64,000 nt of DNA from Kitasatospora cinereorecta (GTDB lineage: Bacteria > Actinomycetota > Actinomycetes > Streptomycetales > Streptomycetaceae): positions 1,132,001-1,196,000 of the forward strand of contig NZ_JAMZDX010000003.1 of assembly GCF_024172095.1 (NCBI RefSeq), written 5' to 3'. The translations under genes were made by a program, and so were the position numbers. The notes beneath the pieces were generated by a model. That model made no database searches. It saw only the letters and a program-made list of their open reading frames with translations, and had not been told where the DNA came from. Of this stretch, positions 8,601 through 14,154 are shown one piece after another (positions within the stretch are counted from its first letter, which is position 1; the number at the start of each line of letters is the position of its first letter).

Positions 8601-8701
8601 TCGCCATCCCCGCTGTCGTGGCCGCCCGCCGAAACCGGGCCAGAGCCAATCCATTGCGTCTCTGTCTGATGGCGGGTGAGGCAATGCGCGCTTCGCCCTG
8701 A
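5606..8701 (+). CDS. NACHT-family STAND NTPase with HEAT-like repeats and membrane segments at both ends
   Basis: 1031 residues. One membrane helix lies at about 10-29. The NACHT NTPase core has Walker A GEPGAGKS (122-129), Walker B LRIFFDGLDE (193-202), the sensor-like segment EIVVTCRN (226-233), the LARSPLMLTM element (290-299) and FTHLTMLEYLAA (424-435). Residues of roughly 440-680 contain helical Ala-rich repeats resembling HEAT repeats (GALAASSRQRGLR, GALQSMGEIAVPALSEAA, AVHSLGAIGTPAAAQRLA). Four hydrophobic helices follow near 886-908, 925-943, 958-978 and 985-1006. STAND NTPases of this kind are switch proteins, and bacterial NACHT proteins include known anti-phage sensors; a membrane-acting immune role is inference. 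The gene uses many A/T-ending codons and a TTA leucine codon at 8171-8173, unlike its neighbours, and sits beside an integrase stump, so it was probably acquired horizontally. No partner gene is adjacent. ATG 5606 follows a purine-rich AGGTAGGG. Confidence 0.85.
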   Translation: MASQLPDAVPIGLGVVGLIILGLFLLFKAYFTELGKSLAVKTPDAVQRMLVRSRPVGGRRLRRYRKMVVERYGRHRLGFGEGVEGNPIEIRAVYVPLQGVTGDRRADVYELIGLKRRTVLLGEPGAGKSLLLKYAMLHWADDEGDEKIPVIVDLHQCNRTADSFEKLITSEFELARVRNAEDLVNRALDVGRLRIFFDGLDEVGDAELGRVVKELQDFATRYGDCEIVVTCRNAAYREQLDEHFDQLVRIADFDDASVIRFLRKWPGIDGSVEVGRIFTALQADPELMGLARSPLMLTMIAYLQSSERIEQVGSLPNSRAAFYKIAVIHLLDRDRRLGRPEAIGLYSTERKLLVLERIARIRLETAAREGDWQAIPKGQLENVIRGLLPGFDLGPEHAAPLLDEIVKRSQLIKPLDQIGRFYIFTHLTMLEYLAASELSDSAEALLRNYRLAPDVWRETVRMRCAVAHVGCTPVIREVFSNEELRHKVLALQCLGDVMHIEEGVADEILAYFFTRLGASGKDGLAVAQGLGALAASSRQRGLRVRDGLVQAVTEPQSPRRSAALIALAASGRLEAAGTLAQCAEDPHDGEARGALQSMGEIAVPALSEAARRGAVWAVHSLGAIGTPAAAQRLAKRLWSDDESVASAAAWTLASLLRNPDVEEELRQLSLPAGNSSAETYPAVWNPFAAKEPVNSTLPVVAGRIAYELDAGHLAHPEVPCRLDTNAANGITEIDFRIGIPVAALGAGLSVGPAAPEEWGKAHELAREAADRIFPRHQLYRAANLVIPRSVHIAELLSTEPAVSSDNMSLLEPLKGELLRVRDIPAVYRRVIDLLPWPVQSYLLATCVAPDFYVLGLPAKRCVGWDTWRSAGDNPLAPRSMLRLRGIFSLLALTLAVVLGGTRLVASVFGQHPWGLGALGPGWLDAGALILGFVAVVFLAVALSSPRWLSASSEEKMGISSLAAVFLVAVFLLVLAVATLGQLTTWPLTIVLLAVTACGIAIPAVVAARRNRARANPLRLCLMAGEAMRASP

Positions 8702-8920
8702 TCCTGCACTGATGAGGACAGGCGACGCTGGCGGTTACCACAGCGTGACGGGCCTCAGGCCACCAGAGCATGCAGCCAAACCGTTAGCGAGAGTGTTCGA
8801 GGCTGTGGTCGGACGCTCCCCGAGGTTGACGCCACGACGGCCGGGCTGTCCGGCCGGGCTGCGGACGAGGACACCCGGGACACCTGGGGCACCTGACCGG
8901 CAGCCCCACGGCACTACGCT

Positions 8921-8930
8921 TCCCTAGGGA
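8921..8930. promoter_or_regulatory. Perfect 10-bp palindrome upstream of the GntR pseudogene
   Basis: TCCCTAGGGA is a perfect palindrome 23 bases before the GTG of the GntR regulator remnant. A closely related sequence, GTTCCTTAGGGAAC, lies just after the remnant at 9718-9731. Two similar dyads flanking a regulator gene suggest its own operators. Confidence 0.55.
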
Positions 8931-8952
8931 TCTCACCAGCCTGGGGGACGCC

Positions 8953-9672
8953 GTGCCGACCCGGCCCTACCGCCAGATCGCCGACGAGCTCCGCCAGCAG
9001 ATCCTCAGCGGTCGGCTCGCCCCGGGCGACCGCGTACCGAGCGAGAACGAACTGGCCGCGCAGCACGGCGTTGCCGGCGAGACCGCGCGCGCCGCGCTCG
9101 GCGTCCTCGCCGCCGAGGGCGCCTGACCGAGGCCCGCTGCGGCTCGGGTACCCGGGTGCGGGAGTTCCGGCCGATCCTGCGGCGCGGCACGAAACGCGTC
9201 GCCGAGTCGACCTGGACGGGCGGCCGCTGGCGGTGGACCGGCTGACGGTCGAGGTTCGGCCTGCTGCGGAGCACGTCGCCCGCGCTCTCCGGATCGAGCC
9301 GGGCGCGGGGGCCGTGGTGCGGGACCGTCGCTACCTGGTGGAAGGGCAACCGGTGATGCTGGCGACGTCGCACCTGGCTGAACTCGTGGACTGCTCGCCG
9401 ATCGGCCGGCCAGACCCGGGCCCGGTGGCATCTATGGACGGCTCGCCGATCTGGGGCACACACCGGTGCACTTCCGCGAAGTCACCCGCGCCCGCACGGC
9501 GTTCCCCGACGAGGTCGAGGCACTCGGCCTGTCCAAGGGGGCCGTAGCGATGCTGATCGTGCGTCACGCCTACGCCGTCGGCGGAGTACTGGTGGTGGTC
9601 AACGAGATGACGCTGGACGCCTCCCGCTACCTGCGCGAGTGGGACTTCCCCGCCGCGACTGACGGTGCGTAG
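8953..9672 (+). pseudogene. GntR-family regulator with UTRA domain, broken by frameshifts
   Basis: From GTG 8953 the frame reads VPTRPYRQIADELRQQILSG and PSENELAAQHGV, a standard GntR winged helix, and stops at TGA 9124-9126. The sense continues in another frame (LTEARCGSGTRVREFRPILRRG), then in a third (ALRIEPGAGAVVRDRRYLVEGQP), and finally, from about 9425, in a last one (DLGHTPVHFREVTRART, ending WDFPAATDGA at 9672). The later part is a UTRA effector-binding domain. At least two or three indels have therefore occurred near 9120, 9190-9240 and 9425. A functional ancestor would have been about 240 residues. UTRA-type GntR proteins (Kor-like) regulate transfer genes in actinobacterial integrative elements, which fits the island context. 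Confidence 0.8.
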
Positions 9673-9677
9673 TGGGC

Positions 9678-9769
9678 TGACTCCATGGCGTTGAATTTCC
9701 TGGGGAGCTAAGCCGTAGTTCCTTAGGGAACCTTGCGTGCGGGTTCCCGCCTCCGCGTCCATGGAGTCA
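9678..9769. repeat. Nested inverted repeats around an operator-like palindrome
   Basis: TGACTCCATGG (9678-9688) and its reverse complement CCATGGAGTCA (9759-9769) are 70 bases apart. Their centre (about 9723.5) nearly coincides with the centre of the near-palindrome GTTCCTTAGGGAAC at 9718-9731. The structure lies between the GntR pseudogene and the small zinc-ribbon gene at 9782, so it may be a control region or the relic of a replication or transfer site. Confidence 0.6.
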
Positions 9770-9781
9770 GGGAGTGTCCAC

Positions 9782-10003
9782 ATGAGCACCAGCATGCTCG
9801 AACACCCTGCACGAACACCCGCACCGACCCACCCGAAGCTCTCCGGCCCCGGCCGCGAGCCCGGTATTGTCCCCAGCGAGGACGCCACCCCGCGTGCCGG
9901 GGCCTGCCCCGTCTGCGGATTCGGCGCCACCTGCCGGATCATGAGAGGCCGTTGGGGCTGCACCGCTTGCGGGGCCACCTGGTCCGGCGGCTACACGTAC
10001 TGA
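9782..10003 (+). CDS. Small Cys-rich zinc-ribbon-like protein
   Basis: 73 residues from ATG 9782 (MSTSMLEHPARTPAP). The C-terminal half contains two CxxC knuckles (CPVC, then CTAC) separated by about 18 residues, the geometry of a zinc ribbon, ending WSGGYTY. No enzyme motif is visible. It follows the regulator remnant and precedes another small Cys-rich gene by 10 bases, suggesting one transcript. Such small genes accompany GntR/UTRA regulators in actinobacterial mobile elements; I cannot name a function. The repeat structure at 9678-9769 forms its upstream region. Confidence 0.6.
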   Translation: MSTSMLEHPARTPAPTHPKLSGPGREPGIVPSEDATPRAGACPVCGFGATCRIMRGRWGCTACGATWSGGYTY

Positions 10004-10013
10004 GGAGCGGATC

Positions 10014-10226
10014 ATGGCCGAGCCCTCGACCTGCGCTGAATGCGCCACCCAGCCCGCAGTCCTGGAAGACCTGGACACCATGCCACCGGCACCCTGGTGC
10101 CTCGGTTGTGCACTCGTCCTCGTCAAGCTCGGCGATCCAGTCCTCAACTACCGCGCCCTGGGCGACATCGCCGAGTACACCGCAGCCATCGCCCGAGGCA
10201 CCACAGCCACCCTGCGCTTCGGATAG
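10014..10226 (+). CDS. Small Cys-containing hypothetical protein
   Basis: 70 residues from ATG 10014, ten bases after the preceding stop. A first CxxC (CAEC) and a second one (CLGC) about 20 residues later could bind a metal ion; the remainder (GDPVLNYRALGDIAEYTAAIARG) is predicted helical. It probably forms a two-gene unit with the preceding zinc ribbon. I do not recognise a named family. Confidence 0.55.
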   Translation: MAEPSTCAECATQPAVLEDLDTMPPAPWCLGCALVLVKLGDPVLNYRALGDIAEYTAAIARGTTATLRFG

Positions 10227-10355
10227 ACCGTGCAACCCGACTGTCCGGCGTGCCACTTGTGCGCGGGACGGTCACAAATTGGCCACACCGCGCACACGAA
10301 CCGTGGGCTGGTCGATACGTTCGCCCCCTGCCCGTAACAACCCTCAGGGGGAACC

Positions 10356-10805
10356 ATGCGCATCCGCGCCACCGTCCTGCTCGCCGCCGCCGCGGCCACC
10401 CTCACCCTCGCCGCGTGCGACCCGGCCGCCACGAGCCCGACCCAGAACAGCACCGCCGCGGCGGTCCCTGCGAACACTGGTGCCCCCGCCGCCGGAGCCG
10501 CACCCGCAGCGGCCGGCGACACGGACAAGCTGAAGGACGTCGAGATCACCAACTGCACCGTGGACGCCACGCTGCACTGGCCCTCGGCCGAACTGAAGAT
10601 CACGAACCACTCGGCCAAGGCGAGCAACTACATCGTGCACATCGAGTTCGTCGACGCATCCGGAACCCGCATCGCCGAAGGCATCGGCGCCACCAACAAC
10701 CTCGCGCCGAACCAAGGCGCTGTCGTCAAGGCGACCGGACCGTCCGAGGTGACGGGCAAGATCTCCTGCCGGACGGCCGACGTCACCCGCTACGCGGCCG
10801 GCTGA
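10356..10805 (+). CDS. Secreted lipoprotein with FxLYD-like domain
   Basis: 149 residues. The signal peptide MRIRATVLLAAAAATLTLAAC ends in a lipobox with Cys21, so the protein should be lipidated on the outer face of the membrane. A short Ala/Pro/Thr linker follows, then a beta-rich domain (KDVEITNCTVDATLHWPSA, then ELKITNHSAKASNYIVHIEF) like the FxLYD domains of small actinobacterial lipoproteins; a similar protein is encoded at 45046-45561. Two further Cys residues (in TNCTV and ISCRT) might form a disulfide. The start has a good ribosome-binding site (CAGGGGGAACC). It is a single gene ended by the hairpin at 10822-10853. The role is unknown. Confidence 0.75.
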   Translation: MRIRATVLLAAAAATLTLAACDPAATSPTQNSTAAAVPANTGAPAAGAAPAAAGDTDKLKDVEITNCTVDATLHWPSAELKITNHSAKASNYIVHIEFVDASGTRIAEGIGATNNLAPNQGAVVKATGPSEVTGKISCRTADVTRYAAG

Positions 10806-11220
10806 TCAGAGAACACCAAGCCGCCCCCGCCCGGCCGAAGCTGGACGGGGGCGAGGCGTTCCCAGTGGCTCATCAGCGGAACCGCAGCCACCACCGGAGC
10901 GGCAACACCGGTCAACGCGGCCAAGCGCCAGCAGCGGCCAACGGCCCCGCTTCAGCGCCTCCACATCGGCCCGCAGCGGCGCCAAGTCCGCCTCCGTCAC
11001 CGCGGACTGCGCCACCGCGCGGATACGAGTCTCGTGGTCGGCGATGCCGGCGGTTGCGGAGACCGGCAGTTCGGCCTTGTCCGGCGGGGACTTGAGCCAG
11101 GACGGCAGCAGGCTGTTCACGGCCGGCAGGGCCACGAGGCGCGTGACGGCGCCTGCGACGGCCAGGGCGGTCGCCAGGCCCGGAACGGTGTCCGGGAGGC
11201 CGGCGGTGTGTGGTACTGCG
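10790..11220 (-). pseudogene. Frame-broken small membrane protein, unknown family
   Basis: Directly after the ABC permease stop, and in the same frame, the minus strand reads without a good start: VPGLATALAVAGAVTRLVA, PAVNSLLPSWLK, TAGIADHETRIRAVAQ, then KRGRWPLLALG. A shift of one base near 10908 restores a plausible continuation (ALTGVAAPVVAAVPLMSHWE). The joined protein would have a hydrophobic helix at each end and a charged middle, like small membrane proteins of phages and integrative elements. Lack of an ATG and the shift suggest a remnant. I cannot identify the family. Confidence 0.4.
10822..10853 (+). terminator. Hairpin terminator after the lipoprotein gene
   Basis: CGCCCCCG at 10822-10829 pairs with CGGGGGCG at 10846-10853 over a 16-base loop, 17 bases after the lipoprotein stop. 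There is no U-run, as is usual in streptomycetes. Confidence 0.5.
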
Positions 11221-11228
11221 GGGCCGGT

Positions 11229-12338
11229 TCAGCGGATGCGGCGGACCCGCCACGCGCAGAGGCCGAGCAGCATGACGGTGGCCGCCAGGCTCAGGCCGGT
11301 CTGGGTCCAGTGCATGATCCACTCGTCGCCCGCCGGGCGGTAGCGCGCGTACAGCTGCACGATCGTGTCGTGGTGGGACAGGCACTCGGGCGTCGGGCAC
11401 TGCCATGTGCCGTCCGTCAGGTGGTTCAGCCAGTTGCTCTGCAGCGGGATCCGCAGTCCGTCGCCGGTGAGCAGGCCGTGCCCGACCGGCTCCGATTCGA
11501 ACGGGGTGTTCGTCGGCAGCTGCTGGGTGAGGACCGCGTTCTTCATGTCGTCCGGCAGCGGGCCGGCCATGGCGATGGGGGTGAACACCTCCCGGGTCGG
11601 CGCGAACAGGTACCGTGCCTGGTCCACGGCGAACCGGAGGGCGAGGGTCGCCACGGCGGTGACGAGGATCGAGGCGACGACTCGGCGCACGAGCAGGCCG
11701 ACCGTCGCTCCGAGGGCGACGGAGAGCAGGAAGAACCCGACGACCGAGGGTCCCGACGCGGCTCGGCTCATCCAGGTGAACCAGTGGTAGTAGCCGGGAA
11801 CGGCGAACCGCCCCTCGACCACGCCGGTCCACCAGGTGGAGACGACCGCGAGGACGGACGATCCCACCAGGGTGATCAGCAGCGGCACCCCCAGTCGGGC
11901 CGCCAGCCACCGCTGTCGCGACACCGACTGCGTCCAGGCCAGCCCGTACGTGCCGGTCTCGAACTCGCGAGCCAGCATCGGCGCGGCGAAGAACGCCCCG
12001 AAGGCCACCGGCAGCACCGCAAGCAGCCACCCGGTGGCTGCGACGGCGATGCTCCAGCGGTCGTTCAGGGCGATCGCCGCTCCGGTCAAATTCTCGCACT
12101 GCTGGGGGAAGTAGACGAGGTTGCAGCCCTGGATGTGCTCGGACTCAACGACGTCCTGGATCCGACTGCCCAGGACGAGCATCCAGCCGCAGAGCAGGAC
12201 GAGGACGGCCCCGGATATGAGCAGCGGGGTCCGCTCCTGGCGCAGGCCGAGCCAGGCGGCGCCGCGCAGGATGCGCCGTTGCCGGGACGGCTGGGGACCC
12301 GTCGGGGTGGACACCTCGGATGCGAGTGCCGTGGTCAT
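11229..12338 (-). CDS. ABC transporter permease (ABC-2 type)
   Basis: 369 residues from ATG 12338, whose ATGA overlaps the stop of the ATPase gene. The protein has an N-terminal helix (TPLLISGAVLVLLCGWMLVLG), a long outside loop with Cys residues (around GCNLVYFPQQCENL), and then about five more hydrophobic segments; the conserved REFETGTYGLAWTQSVSRQRW segment is typical of actinobacterial permeases beside YtrA-like GntR regulators. It should form the membrane part of an exporter with the upstream ATPase. The substrate is unknown; such operons often respond to cell-envelope-active compounds. It is the last gene of the regulator-ATPase-permease operon. Confidence 0.8.
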   Translation of the reverse strand: MTTALASEVSTPTGPQPSRQRRILRGAAWLGLRQERTPLLISGAVLVLLCGWMLVLGSRIQDVVESEHIQGCNLVYFPQQCENLTGAAIALNDRWSIAVAATGWLLAVLPVAFGAFFAAPMLAREFETGTYGLAWTQSVSRQRWLAARLGVPLLITLVGSSVLAVVSTWWTGVVEGRFAVPGYYHWFTWMSRAASGPSVVGFFLLSVALGATVGLLVRRVVASILVTAVATLALRFAVDQARYLFAPTREVFTPIAMAGPLPDDMKNAVLTQQLPTNTPFESEPVGHGLLTGDGLRIPLQSNWLNHLTDGTWQCPTPECLSHHDTIVQLYARYRPAGDEWIMHWTQTGLSLAATVMLLGLCAWRVRRIR

Positions 12339-13324
12339 CGGGCCGTCACCTCTTCGCGTCCGGTGGTGAGTTCGGTGGCGCGTCCGGCGGTCTGCGCACC
12401 GGCCCCGGCCGCGGGCCGGTCCTGCGGGTCGGGTGTACGCAGGTAGGCGATCAGGATGTCCTCCAGGTTCGGCCGGCTGGTGTCCCAGCGGGGATCGATC
12501 GCGCCGGACGGCTTGAGCAGCGCCGTCGTCTGGCGTCCGGTGCGTCGTAGTTCGACGATCTCGTGGTGGGCCAGCTCCGGCGGGGCGCCGTCGCTGTCGA
12601 CGGCGGCGGCGCCGACCACCAGGCGGTGGTCGTCCAGGAGGTCCTCGACGTCGCTGCTGAGCCGGATCCGCCCGTTCCTCAGCACGGTGACGTGGTCGCA
12701 CACGCCGTCCAGCTCGGCGAGGACGTGGGAGGAGATGAGGATCGTGGTGCCGTGTTCCGCGGCCTCGGCCATCAGGATGCCGGTGAGCTCCTGGCGGGCG
12801 ACGGGGTCGACGTCGGCGAGCGGCTCGTCGAGCATCAGCAGGTCGGGGCGCTTGCCCAGGACCAGGGCGAACGCGACCCGGGTGCGCTGGCCGGCGGTGA
12901 GCGTACCCACCTTCGCGTCCAGCGGGAGGTCACCCAGTCGCACGATCCGCTCCGCGATCGCCTGGTCCCAGCCCGGATTGAGCTCCCGGCCGGCCCGCAG
13001 GGTCTCCGCGACGGTGAACCGCGGGTAGAGCGGCTTGTCCTGCCGCAGGTAGGCCATGCGTCGCAGAGAACCGGCCTCGCGCGGTCCGTTCCCGAAGACC
13101 GTGACGCTGCCCTCGGTCGGCGCGAGCAGGCCGGCGGCGAGCGCCATCAGTGTGCTCTTGCCGGCGCCGTTCGGGCCGACGAGCGCGCAGACCCTGCCGG
13201 AGGGAAGCCGGAGGTCGCAGTCGCGCAGGGCCCAGCGGCGGCGGTACTGCAGACCGAGCCCGACCGCCTCCAGGGCGGGGGCGGCGCCGGTCGGTCGGTC
13301 CTGCTGCTGTGCGGGGTGGTTCAC
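12335..13324 (-). CDS. ABC transporter ATP-binding protein
   Basis: 329 residues from GTG 13324, which overlaps the regulator's stop as GTGA. Walker A is VGPNGAGKST; Q-loop region AYLRQDKPLYP; a signature LTAGQRTRVA in place of the textbook LSGGQ; Walker B LLMLDEPLADVDP; and the switch His in ISSHVLAELDG. The C-terminal extension after residue 230 or so is the usual regulatory part of drug-export type ATPases. It powers the downstream permease. A Thr-Ala substitution in the signature is common in this subfamily. Confidence 0.88.
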   Translation of the reverse strand: MNHPAQQQDRPTGAAPALEAVGLGLQYRRRWALRDCDLRLPSGRVCALVGPNGAGKSTLMALAAGLLAPTEGSVTVFGNGPREAGSLRRMAYLRQDKPLYPRFTVAETLRAGRELNPGWDQAIAERIVRLGDLPLDAKVGTLTAGQRTRVAFALVLGKRPDLLMLDEPLADVDPVARQELTGILMAEAAEHGTTILISSHVLAELDGVCDHVTVLRNGRIRLSSDVEDLLDDHRLVVGAAAVDSDGAPPELAHHEIVELRRTGRQTTALLKPSGAIDPRWDTSRPNLEDILIAYLRTPDPQDRPAAGAGAQTAGRATELTTGREEVTAR

Positions 13325-13743
13325 CCGGACTCCTCGGTGGCTTCGGTGCTGGTGGGGTAGGCCCGGTCCAGGGCGGTGTCGACGAGTGCGGCGATGTCCT
13401 CCCGCTCCAGGCCGATGTCCCGGGCGCGGGCGATCCACGCGGTCAGGTCGGCGTGGAGTGCCGAGTCGTCGACGGTCTGCGGTTTCGCCAGGGACCTCCG
13501 GACGAACGTCCCGACGCCCCTTCGGCTCTCGATCAGGCCCTCGCGTTCCAGCTCCCGGTAGGCCTTGAGCACGGTGTTCGGATTGATTGCCGTCGCCTCC
13601 ACCACCTCGCGGGCGGTGGGGAGTTGGTCGCCGGGCTGGAGCACTCCGAGCCTGAGCGCCCGCTTCGTCTGCTCGATGATCTGCAGATAGGGCGAGAGCC
13701 CGCCGCGACGGTCGATGAGGTACTCGACGATGACATCCACCAT
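13321..13743 (-). CDS. GntR-family regulator, YtrA subfamily
   Basis: 140 residues. The N-terminal winged helix (SPYLQIIEQTKRALRLGVLQ, then QLPTAREVVEATAINPNTV, LEREGLIESRRGVGTF) is followed by only about 60 helical residues, the short C-terminal domain that defines the YtrA subfamily, whose members usually repress a linked ABC transporter operon. The downstream ATPase and permease genes are translationally coupled to it. The start codon ATG 13743 lies inside a perfect 14-bp inverted repeat, so it probably represses its own operon. Only a few bases could lie before the start if transcription begins in the TAGATA-like stretch, suggesting a leaderless mRNA. Confidence 0.88.
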   Translation of the reverse strand: MVDVIVEYLIDRRGGLSPYLQIIEQTKRALRLGVLQPGDQLPTAREVVEATAINPNTVLKAYRELEREGLIESRRGVGTFVRRSLAKPQTVDDSALHADLTAWIARARDIGLEREDIAALVDTALDRAYPTSTEATEESG

Positions 13744-13769
13744 TCCACTAGTTATCTAGTGGAATGGTG
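13738..13769. promoter_or_regulatory. Operator: perfect 14-bp inverted repeat over the regulator start
   Basis: CACCATTCCACTAG (13738-13751) and CTAGTGGAATGGTG (13756-13769) are perfect reverse complements with a TTAT spacer. The minus-strand ATG (13741-13743) of the YtrA-type regulator is inside the left arm. YtrA regulators bind such dyads, so this is the likely autoregulatory operator. Confidence 0.85.
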
Positions 13770-14154
13770 CACCGAGTCATGAGGCACCGTCAACTCCGAC
13801 CTGCCGCGCCGGCCGGGCCGCGACTGCCGGTGCCCCTACCTCCGCGGCTGCCGGTGCCACTGCCTGCGCGGTGGCGATCGGCAAGCGCAGGGCGTGGTTC
13901 CTTACGCCATTCAGGGGCAAAACAGCGCCGGCGGGTGTGGCATCCCCGGTCTCTGGGTCCGGGTGGCCGAGGCTCGTGCCCGGTCGGCGTGTTCGGCGTG
14001 TTCGGCGGGACGGACGGGAGCGACCGCGAGCAAGGGGCTGGGAATCGGGCCTCCGTGGAGACGCGGCAGCGGTCCTGTGCGCTCGGAGCGGGCGAGCCGG
14101 CCGGTGGCGCTGTGATCCCTCTGCCAAGCCTGTGCAGCACTGATCGGACTCGAC
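13770..14154. other. Intergenic region with no recognised gene
   Basis: About 385 bases between the divergent regulator operator and the GT-C gene. Open frames here show no codon bias or motif. It contains a diverged direct repeat (GACTGCCGGTGCCCC near 13822 and GGCTGCCGGTGCCAC near 13848) and presumably the promoter of the downstream gene. Confidence 0.5.
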
